From: Chromatiaceae bacterium
GTDB taxonomy: Bacteria > Pseudomonadota > Gammaproteobacteria > Chromatiales > Chromatiaceae
DNA: 34,125 nt
Assembly (NCBI GenBank): GCA_024639005.1
Contig: JAHEJD010000013.1
Location: 1 to 34,125, forward strand
Direction: 5' to 3'
The notes below the pieces were generated by a model. The model saw nothing but the letters and a program-made list of their open reading frames with translations, was not told the DNA's origin and did not search any database. Below are positions 1 through 9,248 of this stretch, piece by piece; the stretch's first letter is position 1; the number at the start of each line of letters is the position of its first letter. A program made the position numbers and the translations under genes.

Positions 1-2302
1 TCGGCCAGTGCGCGAGGCCCTCTACCTGCAACGGCACCCCGACCAGGCGGAACAGCAGGCGCGCCGCGCCGCGCATCACCGACCAACGCAGTCCCTCGCC
101 GGGCAGCAGTGCAATCAACAGCCAGACCGGCACCGCCAGCAGCCAGAAGATGCCGTGCGCATAGGCCGCATAGGCCCGGTCGCGGCTCCAGCGCCAGGCG
201 CGCCACAGGCTCGGACGCCAGGAGGCCAGGCCGAGCCGCACGACCTGCCGCCACACCGCGCGCGGGCGATGGCCGAGCCGACCCTGCTCGAACAGCTCGC
301 GTACCGCCCCACGCCGGATCTTGCCGCTCGAGGTCTTCAGCACGCTGTGCGGCGGCACCAGCAGCACCTCATCGGGCGGCATACCCAAGAGGTCCGCGGC
401 CGCGGCCTGGGCCTGGTCGCGCAGGGCCGCCAGCGCCGCCTTGTCGGTCTCGCGGGTCTCGGCGACGATGACCAGACGTTCCGTGCCGGCGACCGGATCC
501 GGGCTGCCAAACACCGCCACACAGCCCTTGCGGACGCCGGGGATGTCGCCCACCAGGGCCTCCAATTCATGCGGGTAGATGTTGCGCCCGCCGCGGATGA
601 TGACGTCCTTGACCCGGCCGGTCAGGTAGAGGTCGCCAGCGGCGATATAGGCCAGATCGCCCGAGTCCAGCCACTCGCCGTCATGCAGTCGGGCGGTCGC
701 ATCCGGGTTGTGCAGATAGCCCTGGGTTGCCGAGGGTCCGCGGAACTCGAGGCGTCCCTCGCGACGCTCCGGCAGCTCCTGCCCGGCGGCATCCACGATG
801 CGTGCCTCGTAGCCCGGCAGTGGCTGACCACAGGCGACAAACTCCAGCGCCTCCGCCTCGGGGTCGTGCACCGCGACCGCCCGCCCCGCCGCGGTGAAGC
901 GCTCACGCTGGATACGATCGATCAACGGCCCGCGCCCGGGCGGCGGAAAGGCCAGGCCGACCGCCGCCTCGGCCAGCCCATACACCGGCGCCAACGCCTC
1001 GGGTCGCAGGCCATAGTCCGCAAACCGAGCGGCGAAGCGCCGCACCGTGGCCGGACTGACCGGCTCGGCACCGTTGAAGGCCCGACGCAGACTGCCAAGG
1101 TCCAGCCCCTCCAGTGCGGCGTCGTCGAGCTTGGTCAGACACAGCTCGTAGGCGAAGTTGGGTGCCGCGGTGAGCGTGCCGCGGTGCCGATGGATGGCCC
1201 ACAGCCAGCGCCGCGGGCGGCTCAGAAAGGCCAACGGCGACATCAGCACCAGCGGCATGCCGAAGTACAGACTGCCCAGCCAGGCCCCGATCAGGCCCAT
1301 GTCGTGGTAGAGCGGCAGCCAGCTTACGAACACATCGCGCGATTCGGCCCGCACGGCCTGGCCCATCGCACGGATATTCGCCAGCAGATCTGCATGCGTC
1401 AGGATCACCCCCTTGGGCGCACCGGTGCTGCCCGAGGTGTACTGCACGAACGCGATGTCGGCGCCGCGCAGCGGTGGGCGGCGCACCCCCGCGACCGGCA
1501 CGTCCAGCTCCTCCGGCGTGAGTACCGCACGCAGACCGGCCACCTGCGATTGCAGCAGCCGCGCCACCCGCTTGGCCTGCGCGATGGTGATCAGCAGCAC
1601 CGCCTCGGCATTCGACAGGATGCCGGCATGGCGGCGCAGATGATCCTCGAGCTGCGAGGGGCGCAGCGGCGGATAGATCGGGATCGGGATGCCGCCCGCC
1701 AACAGGATGCCGAAGAAACTCTGCAGATAGTCGCGGCCGGTCGGCAGCATGATCGCGACCGTCTGTCCGGGCAGCACGCCCTGTGCCTGCAGTGCGGCCG
1801 CGAGGCGCGACGCCCCCTCGGCGAGCGCCGCGTAGGTGATCACCTCGGGCTCGTCGCCATCCCCGTAGAGATAGACATGCGGGCGCTGGGCATGGCGCTG
1901 CACATGCCAGTCGAGCATCTCGGGCAGCGTGCCTACGTGCTCCGGCGTCCCCGCGGTGGCATCCAGTGCCGCGGCCGGTTCGGCCGCGCCGGCCGGCGCG
2001 GTCTGCGAGGCGGCGGCCGTACCCAGTACGTACAGCAGATCGCGCGGTGTCTCCGCCGCCAGCAGGGCCTGCTCCGGCAGGCCGACGCCGCAGGCCCGCT
2101 CCAGGCGCATCGACAGCTCGACCCGTGACAGGCTGTCGAAGCCCAGCTCGCGATCGAGCACGCTATCCAGCGTAACCGGTCGTGCCCGCTGGTGCGCCGG
2201 GCGCAGCTCCGCGGCCAGCGCGCGCACCTGCGCCAACAGCGCATCGGGATCTATGGTGCCGGCGCCGGACCGGCTTTGCTCGGGTTGTCTTCCGGACGTC
2301 AT
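1..2302 (-). CDS. Acyl carrier domain + fatty acyl-AMP ligase + acyltransferase fusion (3' end off window)
   Basis: Partial: 767 codons are visible and the frame is still open at the left edge. Residues 18-95 look like an acyl carrier domain with the phosphopantetheine site G-F-D-S-L (Ser57). From about residue 130 an adenylate-forming domain follows: P-loop YTSGSTGAPKG, the LPLYHDMGLIG stretch typical of fatty acyl-AMP ligases, YGLAEA, GRVKDVIIRGGRNIYP, and the C-terminal catalytic Lys in SSGKIRRG. The visible end has a hydrophobic helix and FRLVGVPLQVEGL, as in the N-terminus of PlsC-type 1-acyl-glycerophosphate acyltransferases. Such fusions probably activate a fatty acid as acyl-AMP, load it on the built-in carrier and transfer it to a lysolipid; this is inference. 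The ATG at 2302 is the only good start before an upstream stop. It lies 52 bases after batD and may be co-transcribed with it. Substrate unknown. Confidence 0.85.
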   Translation of the reverse strand, partial: MTSGRQPEQSRSGAGTIDPDALLAQVRALAAELRPAHQRARPVTLDSVLDRELGFDSLSRVELSMRLERACGVGLPEQALLAAETPRDLLYVLGTAAASQTAPAGAAEPAAALDATAGTPEHVGTLPEMLDWHVQRHAQRPHVYLYGDGDEPEVITYAALAEGASRLAAALQAQGVLPGQTVAIMLPTGRDYLQSFFGILLAGGIPIPIYPPLRPSQLEDHLRRHAGILSNAEAVLLITIAQAKRVARLLQSQVAGLRAVLTPEELDVPVAGVRRPPLRGADIAFVQYTSGSTGAPKGVILTHADLLANIRAMGQAVRAESRDVFVSWLPLYHDMGLIGAWLGSLYFGMPLVLMSPLAFLSRPRRWLWAIHRHRGTLTAAPNFAYELCLTKLDDAALEGLDLGSLRRAFNGAEPVSPATVRRFAARFADYGLRPEALAPVYGLAEAAVGLAFPPPGRGPLIDRIQRERFTAAGRAVAVHDPEAEALEFVACGQPLPGYEARIVDAAGQELPERREGRLEFRGPSATQGYLHNPDATARLHDGEWLDSGDLAYIAAGDLYLTGRVKDVIIRGGRNIYPHELEALVGDIPGVRKGCVAVFGSPDPVAGTERLVIVAETRETDKAALAALRDQAQAAAADLLGMPPDEVLLVPPHSVLKTSSGKIRRGAVRELFEQGRLGHRPRAVWRQVVRLGLASWRPSLWRAWRWSRDRAYAAYAHGIFWLLAVPVWLLIALLPGEGLRWSVMRGAARLLFRLVGVPLQVEGLAHWP

Positions 2303-2354
2303 CGCTCAAACATGCGGCTGGGTCCACCGGCAGGACCGGGCGTGGCGGGCCCTG

Positions 2355-4184
2355 TCACGAGCCCTGCGGGTACAGCGGCGGCAGCGCGCCGTCTTTTTGC
2401 AGCGCAGATTTCGTCCGATCCAGCCGGGTCAGCGCGGCCGACAACACCTGCCAGGCGGCAGCCCCGTCCCAGGGCTGGGTCGCTTGCGCATACAGACTGC
2501 GGTCGAGTTCGTGCAGCACCGGCGCCGCCTCGCCGCCGATGCGCGGGATCAGGCTGTCGAGGCGACGCGGCGGGTCGTCGGTCCAGCGCGCGGCGGCCCA
2601 TTCGAGCAGCGCCTGACGGGCCGCCGCGGGGTCATTGCCGCGACAGGCCTGTTCGATTTGCACCAGTGCCTTGCCCGGTAGCGCCGTCGCAGCGACCGTC
2701 TGGGGTCGCGCCGGGGCGCCGTCGCCGGGCGTCGGTTGCGCCCGCCGGGCACGCAGCCACAGCACGGTAGTCGCCAGCCAGGCCAGTGCCAGTATCGCCA
2801 CCACCCAGGGCCAATAGCTCATGCCGATGGCGTCATCGCGAGCCGCGCCGGCGGAAGGCTCGGGGCCGGCGGCGGTACCTGGCGGGACCGGAGGCGGCGC
2901 GGACGGTTGGCTGCCGGCCCAGGGCGCCGCGCTGTTCCCGGGGGCCGGCGAGCCCGCCGCGCCCGGCAACACCGTCACCTCGCGGGCCGGCAGACGGGCC
3001 TCGCGTGCCTGCTGTTTCTCGACGTCCCACCAGGCGACGCGGATCTCGGGCAGACGCAGACTCCCGCTGCGCTCAGGTACCAGCGCGAACTGCGCCACCT
3101 TCTGCGCCACCAGGGTATCGCCATCGACCCGCGCCTGCGACTCGGCCTTGTCGGGATAGACCTTGATCCCGGTCGGCGCCTCGAGTTCAAGGTCGGGCAG
3201 CTGGGCCGCGCTGAGTCCCTGCGCGGTAATCACCACGCTGCGTGTGATGGGTTCACCGACGCGCAGCTGCGGCGGATCCTTCGACCAGGCGTCATTCAGG
3301 GTCAGTGACTCGGCCGGCAACCAGGGGGACGGGCTGCCGGCGGGCTGCGGCTGGACGTCCAGGGTCTGGGTTGCGGCGCGCAGCCGAATGGGACGCGTCT
3401 GCCCGAACAGCGAACTGCTGCTGGGAAAGCCGCTGCGGCCAAACAGACGGTCGAAGTCCCCGAACATGTCGCGCCCCGGATAGCGCTGGCCGCTGCCGCG
3501 CTGATTCTGCTCCGGCAGCTGCGCGGTCAATACCGGCCCGTCGATCTGGAGGCTGCCGCTGCGCTGCGGAAACACTGCATAGCGACGCTCGATCACCCGA
3601 TACTGCTGGCCCTCGCGCTGGCTGCTGTACTCGGTCTGTCGGCCCAGCGGCTCGACGATCGCGTCCGCGATCTGCGGCTCGGAGATCCGCGGTTGGCGCA
3701 GCGGCACACGCGACAGCAGGCGCACGGTGTAGAGGACCTTCTGCTGCACAAACGGGCGCTTGGGCTCGACCTCGGCCTCGAGCAGCACCGGCGGCGCGGG
3801 CCCGAGTTCTGCCGCCTGTGCGGCGGGCAGCACCTCGAGCGCCAGTGGCTTGGTCGTCGCGCCGCCGATCCGAATCGCCGGCACGGCGAGTTTGCCGGTG
3901 CGCTTCGGCCCCAGTACGAACTGCCAGCCCCGGCTACTGCTGCTGCGGCCGTTGATCATGCTCATCTGCATACTCTGGCTGCTGCTGAGTAGGTCGAAGT
4001 CTTTCGCCAGCGGCGACACGTCCGGCACGCCGCCGCCGTCATCCGTGCTGTTGAGGATCAGCACGACGGTCTCGCCCTCGGCGATGCGCGTCCGATCCAG
4101 GCGCGCCTGTGCCGCCGCGAATACCTCGGCGCTGCACAGCAGCGTCAGACAGATCAGCATCCAGGCTCGCATAGCGTTCCTCAC
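2355..4184 (-). CDS. batD: BatD-like aerotolerance operon protein
   Basis: 609 residues. A signal peptide is visible (LICLTLLCSAEVFAAA), then a long periplasmic part of beta-rich repeats starting ARLDRTRIAEGETVVLILN, as in the BatD family, and one C-terminal membrane helix near residue 455 (YWPWVVAILALAWLATTVLWL) followed by a cytoplasmic tail. The first codon is GTG, overlapping the stop of the preceding gene (GTGA); an ATG four codons later (4172) is a possible alternative and fits the signal peptide better. Last member of the Bat operon. In other bacteria Bat proteins are linked to oxygen/stress tolerance and envelope integrity, but their biochemical role is not settled. Family call is firm, function is inferred from context. 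Confidence 0.85.
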   Translation of the reverse strand: MRNAMRAWMLICLTLLCSAEVFAAAQARLDRTRIAEGETVVLILNSTDDGGGVPDVSPLAKDFDLLSSSQSMQMSMINGRSSSSRGWQFVLGPKRTGKLAVPAIRIGGATTKPLALEVLPAAQAAELGPAPPVLLEAEVEPKRPFVQQKVLYTVRLLSRVPLRQPRISEPQIADAIVEPLGRQTEYSSQREGQQYRVIERRYAVFPQRSGSLQIDGPVLTAQLPEQNQRGSGQRYPGRDMFGDFDRLFGRSGFPSSSSLFGQTRPIRLRAATQTLDVQPQPAGSPSPWLPAESLTLNDAWSKDPPQLRVGEPITRSVVITAQGLSAAQLPDLELEAPTGIKVYPDKAESQARVDGDTLVAQKVAQFALVPERSGSLRLPEIRVAWWDVEKQQAREARLPAREVTVLPGAAGSPAPGNSAAPWAGSQPSAPPPVPPGTAAGPEPSAGAARDDAIGMSYWPWVVAILALAWLATTVLWLRARRAQPTPGDGAPARPQTVAATALPGKALVQIEQACRGNDPAAARQALLEWAAARWTDDPPRRLDSLIPRIGGEAAPVLHELDRSLYAQATQPWDGAAAWQVLSAALTRLDRTKSALQKDGALPPLYPQGS

Positions 4185-6649
4185 GGCAGTTGGCCACTGC
4201 GCCGCAGGTGCTGCAGCAGAAACCGCTGTCGCAGCAGGGCGGCCGGATCATCTTCCACCCGGCGCAGCATCTGCTCAACCGCCTGGCGGTCCTCCGGGCT
4301 CAGCATCGACATCTGTTCGTTGGCGCGCCGTCCCGATTGGCTACCCGGTCGGTCTCCCAGCAGATCGGCCATACCCGGCGCCTGGGTCTCGCCGGCGGGC
4401 GGCGCTGCGGAACCGGCGTCGCTGCGCGGCGGCGCAGCGGCCGTCTGGTCTGCCTGATCGCCCGATCCGGTCGCACCCTCGGCCTGCGCGGGCTGGCCGT
4501 CGTCCTGGCCCGCGGGGTCTTCGCCGCCCTGTCCCACCGCACCGCCATCGCTGTCTTGCGGTTCGCCGTCATCGGCACGGTCACCCGCCTGCGCCTGTTG
4601 TGCCGGCGCGGCATCCTGTCCCGGCGATTGGCCCTGATCGCCCGGTGACGCTGCATCGTCCGGCGGCGACTCGCCGTCCGGCTCCGCGCCGGCGGATGCC
4701 TGCTGCGGTTCCTGATCACCCTCCGGGCCCTTGGGCTCGGCCGCCTGCGATGACGCCGCCTCCTGGCCATCTTCCCCCATGGCCTGCGCCGCCGGCGACG
4801 GCTGCGCCTGATCCGCCTGCGCGCCCTCATCCGCGGCCTGCTGCTCACCCTGCGGCTCCTCGCCCGCGGCCTGACCGGCGGATGCCTGCTGGCCCTGGTC
4901 GTCTTGCGCGCCCTCGCCCGCGGCCTGTTGCGCGCCCTGTGACTGATCGCCCCCCGCCTGGCCGGGAGATGGCTCCCCGTCCTGCTCGCCGGCCTCCCCG
5001 TCGGCCTGCGCGGCCTCCGGCTGCGATTCTCCGCTGTCCTCTCCGCCCGATGCCTGTTGCGCCTGCTCGCCTGCCGAGCTCTGCTCCTCGGCCTGCCCCT
5101 GTGCCTGGGCCTCGCCCGGGTCCTCGTTCGATTCTGATGCCTGCTGCTCGCTTTCCTCACCCTGTCCCGCAGACGCCTGCTCGGCGGCGACCTGGTCTTC
5201 GGCATCTTGTTCCTGCTGCGCCTGCGGCGAGGTCTCGTCGCGCGGCATGGGCCGATCCGGGGCCTCCTCGCGTTGTTGGCGCTGTTCGATCAGGCGTTGC
5301 AGCAGCGCGCGATTGTGGCGTGCGTCGGCATGCCCCGGGGCCGCCTCCAGTGTCATGTCGTAGGCGGCGACGGCGTCCTCCAGACGGTCCAGTTGCGCCA
5401 GGGCGTTACCCCGATTGTAGTCAGTGTCCGGCCCCGCCAGGCCTTCCAGCGCCTGCAGCGACTGTTCGTAATCCCCGGCCCGATAGCGTGCCGCGGCACG
5501 CCAGTCGGGCCGCTGAAAGAGCTCGGCGGCCTGGGTCGCGCGCCCATCCTCGAGCAGACGCGTGGCACGCTGGTCCGGTCGCTGCCAGAGATCGTCCCAC
5601 AGCGAGGCATCGGCGTCGGGCGGCAGCACGCAGACCAACAGCAGCAACGGACTCAACCACCCCCGTCGGAACGCGAACGCGGCCAGCGGCAACAGCAGGA
5701 CCAGCAGCACAGGGCCCTCCTCACGCCAGCGATCGGTCTGCGTCGTCTGCTCCTCGTCCTGAGCGCCCGGCGCGAGCGGGTTGCCCGGGCGCAGCAGCGC
5801 GATGTCCCCATCGCCCGGGCTGGCGGCGACATAGACCCCGCCGCCGGCACCGGCAAGCTCGCGCAACGCGGTCTCCTGGAGCCGCGACACGCGGATAGCG
5901 CCACTCGCGTCCTTCAGGAAACCGCCGTCGCGACTGCGCACCGGGCTGCCATCGAGCGTGCCGACGCCGAGCACCGAGACCCGGTAGCCGGTCGCGCGCA
6001 GCCGCGCGGCCGCCGCATTGGCGGCCGCGGCATGTTCCAGGCCATCGGTGACCAGGATCACTTCGCCCTCCGGCGCCCCGGCCTGACGCAGCAGCTCGGC
6101 CGCCTGATCCAGCGCCAGGTCGGTACGCCGCGCCCCGGCTACCGGCAGCAGGCTGGTGTCCAGGCTCGGCACCTGGGCGGCGATGGTCTTCACGTCGGTG
6201 GTCAATGGCGAGACGACATAGGGCTCGGCACCATAGGCCAGCATTGCCGTCTGGCCCTCCTGGGACTGACGCAGCAGATCGAGCACCTTGAACCGGGCCC
6301 TGACGAGGCGGCTGGGGGCAAGATCGGTGGCGTTCATCGACGGCGACAGATCGAGCGCGACGACCCGAAACTGCCGCGCCTGGTACAGCGGTTCGGGCAG
6401 GCGTTCCCAGGTCGGACCGGCCAGGGCGAGGACCAGCAGCAGCCAGGCGGCCGCCAGCAGCCACAACGGCAGACGCTGCGCCCTGCCCTGGACGCCGCTC
6501 AGCAGGTGCGGCAGCAGGTGGGCATCGACCACACCACGCCACGCCTCACCCTCGCCGGCGCTGCGCAGCAGTCGCCACAGCAGTAGCGCCAGTGGCAGTA
6601 GCGCGAGCAGCCACAGCGGGCGCAGGAGATGAAACTCAAATCCGGTCAT
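4181..6649 (-). CDS. BatB-BatC fusion: vWA domain + TPR + long acidic low-complexity tail
   Basis: 822 residues from ATG 6649, which overlaps the upstream stop (ATGA); a longer in-frame reading to 6757 lies inside batA and is rejected. Two N-terminal membrane helices (residues 8-28, 60-78) precede a von Willebrand A domain with the MIDAS motif D100-L-S-P-S104 and TDG at 201-203. Another membrane segment lies at 312-343. TPR-like repeats occupy about 350-460, including YNRGNALAQLDRLEDAVAAYD. Residues about 465-775 are almost only Gln, Glu, Asp, Ala, Gly, Ser and Pro. The C-terminus becomes ordinary again (SPEDRQAVEQMLRRVEDDP). In some bacteria BatB and BatC are separate; here vWA and TPR parts are one chain. 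Probably an inner-membrane partner of BatA and BatD. The base composition of the tail creates long false reading frames on both strands. Confidence 0.85.
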   Translation of the reverse strand: MTGFEFHLLRPLWLLALLPLALLLWRLLRSAGEGEAWRGVVDAHLLPHLLSGVQGRAQRLPLWLLAAAWLLLVLALAGPTWERLPEPLYQARQFRVVALDLSPSMNATDLAPSRLVRARFKVLDLLRQSQEGQTAMLAYGAEPYVVSPLTTDVKTIAAQVPSLDTSLLPVAGARRTDLALDQAAELLRQAGAPEGEVILVTDGLEHAAAANAAAARLRATGYRVSVLGVGTLDGSPVRSRDGGFLKDASGAIRVSRLQETALRELAGAGGGVYVAASPGDGDIALLRPGNPLAPGAQDEEQTTQTDRWREEGPVLLVLLLPLAAFAFRRGWLSPLLLLVCVLPPDADASLWDDLWQRPDQRATRLLEDGRATQAAELFQRPDWRAAARYRAGDYEQSLQALEGLAGPDTDYNRGNALAQLDRLEDAVAAYDMTLEAAPGHADARHNRALLQRLIEQRQQREEAPDRPMPRDETSPQAQQEQDAEDQVAAEQASAGQGEESEQQASESNEDPGEAQAQGQAEEQSSAGEQAQQASGGEDSGESQPEAAQADGEAGEQDGEPSPGQAGGDQSQGAQQAAGEGAQDDQGQQASAGQAAGEEPQGEQQAADEGAQADQAQPSPAAQAMGEDGQEAASSQAAEPKGPEGDQEPQQASAGAEPDGESPPDDAASPGDQGQSPGQDAAPAQQAQAGDRADDGEPQDSDGGAVGQGGEDPAGQDDGQPAQAEGATGSGDQADQTAAAPPRSDAGSAAPPAGETQAPGMADLLGDRPGSQSGRRANEQMSMLSPEDRQAVEQMLRRVEDDPAALLRQRFLLQHLRRSGQLP

Positions 6650-7665
6650 CGCCAACCCGTGCGATCCGGGCCTGCGAACCGGGTCAGGCGCTCCGCGCCC
6701 GGCAGCGCGGTCAGCGCCAGCGCGCCACTGAGCAGCAGTGCCAGGCCGGCCGGCCACATGAACAGCGCATGCATCGGACGAAAGCTGCGCTGATCGCGCA
6801 CGCTGGGCTCGAGCCGGTCCAGCTCCTCGTACACCTGCCCCAGCTGCGCGGCATCCGTGGCCTGAAAATAGCGCCCGCCGGTCTCCCGAGCGATCGCCTG
6901 CAGCGTCGCGGTATCCAGATCCGTGCCCTTCTTGGTCAGCATGCCAAACGGGGTGCGGACACCCACCGGACCACCGCCGATGCCGATGGTGTAGATGCGC
7001 ACGCCGGCCTTCGCGGCGACCCGGGCGGCATCCAGCGGCGCGATGTTGCCCACGGTGTTGGAGCCGTCGGTGAGCAAGATCAGCACGCGGTCTTGTTGGG
7101 CCTGTTCCTTGAGCCGCTTGACCGCGACCGCAATGGCGTCACCGACCGCGGTCTCGCGCCCGGCCAGACCGATCACCGCCTCGTCGAGCATGCTGCGCAC
7201 CGTCGCCCGATCGTGGGTCAGCGGCGTCTGCAGATAGGCCCGGCTACCGAACAGGATCAGCCCCAGGCGATCGCCCTCGCGGCGCTCGATGAAGCGCCCG
7301 GCCACGGCCTTGACCACCGCCAGGCGATTCACCGGGCGGCCGTTCAGCCGATAGTCCTCCTGCTCCATCGAGCCCGAGAGATCTACCGCGAGCATCAGGT
7401 CGCGACCGGCCAGCGGCAGTTGCATCGGCTCGCCCAGCCACTGCGGCCGCGCCGCGGCCAGCACCAGCAGCACCCAGGCCGCCCATGCCAGTCCCTGGCG
7501 CCAGCGGCGGCGGGCGGCCGGGGTCGAGACCGCCGCGGGGATGTCGCGGTAGAACGGCAGGCGCAGTGCCCGGCTCTCCGGCAGGGCCGCCGGCGGCAGC
7601 AGGCGCCGCACCAGCCAGGGCAGCGGCAGGACGAGAAACAGCCACGGCCAGGCAAAGCTGATCAT
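6646..7665 (-). CDS. batA: BatA-like von Willebrand A domain membrane protein
   Basis: 339 residues from ATG 7665, which overlaps the DUF4381 stop (ATGA). Start MISFAWPWLFLVLPLPWLV is a membrane helix; a second helix lies at 58-72. The vWA domain has a complete MIDAS: D95-L-S97-G-S99-M, with TDG at 199-201 and the intervening Thr/Asp region (TAVGDAIAVA). A C-terminal membrane helix (ALFMWPAGLALLLSGALAL) ends the protein. This order (two helices, vWA, one helix) is typical of BatA. Metal-dependent protein-protein contacts with the BatB/C and BatD partners are expected from the family. Overlaps the next gene by four bases, indicating translational coupling. Confidence 0.87.
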   Translation of the reverse strand: MISFAWPWLFLVLPLPWLVRRLLPPAALPESRALRLPFYRDIPAAVSTPAARRRWRQGLAWAAWVLLVLAAARPQWLGEPMQLPLAGRDLMLAVDLSGSMEQEDYRLNGRPVNRLAVVKAVAGRFIERREGDRLGLILFGSRAYLQTPLTHDRATVRSMLDEAVIGLAGRETAVGDAIAVAVKRLKEQAQQDRVLILLTDGSNTVGNIAPLDAARVAAKAGVRIYTIGIGGGPVGVRTPFGMLTKKGTDLDTATLQAIARETGGRYFQATDAAQLGQVYEELDRLEPSVRDQRSFRPMHALFMWPAGLALLLSGALALTALPGAERLTRFAGPDRTGWR

Positions 7666-8156
7666 GGCCGGACCTCGCGGTTGTGCCGGATCCATGCCTG
7701 CACCAGCTCGGCGAGCTCCCCGACCGGGGCCGTTACGGTCGGGCGATAGGGTGCGTCGGCGAGCTGCCGACCCGGGCCGTCGCGAAAACGACCCCCGCCG
7801 CCGTGCGTGTCCAGAAACGCCAACCAGTCGTCGCCCGTCAGCGCGGCAGCCCGCTGCCCGGGGAACCTGGCCAGCGCATAGCGGCGCAGCAGGCGCGACA
7901 GCCCGCGCACGAAGGCCGCCTGGTCACCCTGTCCACCCAGCGTTGCCCGCAGTCGCGCGAGCTCACGCTCGGCCTGTCGGGCCGCTGCCACACGGCGACG
8001 TCGGCGGGCGCCCCACCAGACCAGAAGCGCGCCCAGGACCAGCAACAGACCAAACAAAAACCACCAGCCCGGCGCCGGCGGCCACCAGCCGACGGCGTCC
8101 GGCAGATGGTAGTCGCGCAGGCCGGCCAGCCCGATTGCGGTATCGGCGGGCATCAT
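7662..8156 (-). CDS. DUF4381 single-pass membrane protein of the MoxR/Bat operon
   Basis: 164 residues. The N-terminus MMPADTAIGLAGLRDYHLPDAVGWWPPAPGWW is followed by one membrane helix (FLFGLLLVLGALLVWWG), an Arg-rich cytoplasmic start (ARRRRRVAAARQAERELARL), and a helical domain with LSRLLRRYALARFP and TGDDWLAFLD, typical of DUF4381. It sits between DUF58 and BatA, the usual place. Start ATG at 8156 overlaps the DUF58 stop; a second ATG lies one codon later (8153). No enzymatic motif is visible. Role unknown, presumably a membrane component working with the MoxR-DUF58-Bat module. Confidence 0.8.
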   Translation of the reverse strand: MMPADTAIGLAGLRDYHLPDAVGWWPPAPGWWFLFGLLLVLGALLVWWGARRRRRVAAARQAERELARLRATLGGQGDQAAFVRGLSRLLRRYALARFPGQRAAALTGDDWLAFLDTHGGGGRFRDGPGRQLADAPYRPTVTAPVGELAELVQAWIRHNREVRP

Positions 8157-9163
8157 CGGGTACCCCCCGCGCGTACCCGGCGCGGCTGCAGCCCGGCGCT
8201 CAGGGATTCACCGACCGGCTGATCAGTGCGCAGACTGATCAAATGGGCCCGATGACGCAGGCACATCGCCTCCAGCAGTGCGACCTGGTCGGAAAAACGC
8301 TGCGACCAGGACGACCGCAGGCGCGGGACGGCGCAGTCCAGCACCGCGCGTTGCACACCATCGGTCACCGGGTAGCGCCCTGCCGGCGGGGCGGCCGTCT
8401 CCAGGGGATCGTAGGTGTGGACCAGCACCAGCTCGCTGCCGGCGCCCAGGTGCGCCAGCCAGGCGCCGTCGTCGTCGCCGAATCCGGCAAAATCGCTGAT
8501 TAAAAAGACCAGGCTGCCGGGGCGTACCAGGTGGACGAGGTGCCGACCGGCCAGCGACAGCGTCGACGCGCCGTGCGCCGCAGACGGGGGCACCGGCGGC
8601 GGACGGAGCAACGGCTGTGTGCCATTCGGGACATCGGGCAGTTCGCCGCCGTGAGAGGCATCCGCCAGCGCATTGAGCAGCGGCAGCAGACCGCGGGTGC
8701 GCGCCGCGGGACGGCGCTCGAACTGGCCGTGTTCATCGAACACCAGACCACCGACGCGGTCGCCCTTGTCGGCGGCGGCCCAGGCCAGCAGCGCCGCGGC
8801 CCTGGCCGCGATCACCGACTTGAACGCGATGCGGGTACCGAAACGCATACGCGGGCCCATGTCGACCAGCAGCCAGACCGGCCGTTCGCGCTCTTCCCGA
8901 AACAGTTTCACGTGCGGCTGTGCAGCGCGCGCGGTGACCCGCCAATCCATGTTTCGCGGGTCGTCGCCCGGCATGTAGACACGCGACTCATCGAACTCCA
9001 TACCACGGCCGCGAAAACGGGACAGGTGTCCGCCGCTGCGCGTGGCGAGCACCTTGCCGCGCGGTGCGATCGGCAGTCGACCGGCCTCCTGACGCAGCGC
9101 GATCAGCGTTGCGAGATCGACAGATGTGGCGTTGTCAGAGGACGGCAGCGGACTTACGACCAT
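8153..9163 (-). CDS. DUF58 domain protein of the MoxR/Bat operon
   Basis: 336 residues. The DUF58 signature is clear: F-D-E-S-R-x-Y-x-P-G-D-D-x-R-x-M-D-W-R-V-T-A-R (about residues 58-80), followed by a vWA-like part starting PVWLLVDMGPRMRFGT and LVFLISDFAGF. The MIDAS-like segment reads D-M-G-P-R rather than DxSxS, so classical metal binding is doubtful. There is no signal peptide. The gene follows moxR with an 85-base gap and overlaps the DUF4381 gene. No strong ribosome binding site precedes the ATG (upstream bases are AT-rich), so expression may depend on read-through from moxR. DUF58 proteins are typical partners of MoxR ATPases. Confidence 0.85.
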   Translation of the reverse strand: MVVSPLPSSDNATSVDLATLIALRQEAGRLPIAPRGKVLATRSGGHLSRFRGRGMEFDESRVYMPGDDPRNMDWRVTARAAQPHVKLFREERERPVWLLVDMGPRMRFGTRIAFKSVIAARAAALLAWAAADKGDRVGGLVFDEHGQFERRPAARTRGLLPLLNALADASHGGELPDVPNGTQPLLRPPPVPPSAAHGASTLSLAGRHLVHLVRPGSLVFLISDFAGFGDDDGAWLAHLGAGSELVLVHTYDPLETAAPPAGRYPVTDGVQRAVLDCAVPRLRSSWSQRFSDQVALLEAMCLRHRAHLISLRTDQPVGESLSAGLQPRRVRAGGTR

Positions 9164-9248
9164 TCAATATCAGCGAATCGGGGCCCACATTGGCGCGCAG
9201 GAGGACAATCCCCGTACGACTGCATGGACAATCTGCGCGTCGGTTTGT

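Noticed and set aside
8-2128. 706-residue plus-strand open frame
   Set aside because: Arg/Gln/His-rich shadow of the acyl-AMP ligase gene, whose motifs are clear on the minus strand.
4300-5205. 301-residue Arg-rich frame on the same strand as the BatB-BatC fusion
   Set aside because: Pure frame shadow of the Q/E/A-rich tract; no start signal and biased composition only.
3760-6586. Long Pro/Arg-rich and Gln/Arg-rich plus-strand frames (3760-5898, 5207-6586)
   Set aside because: Shadows of batD and the BatB-BatC fusion; the low-complexity tail keeps other frames free of stops.
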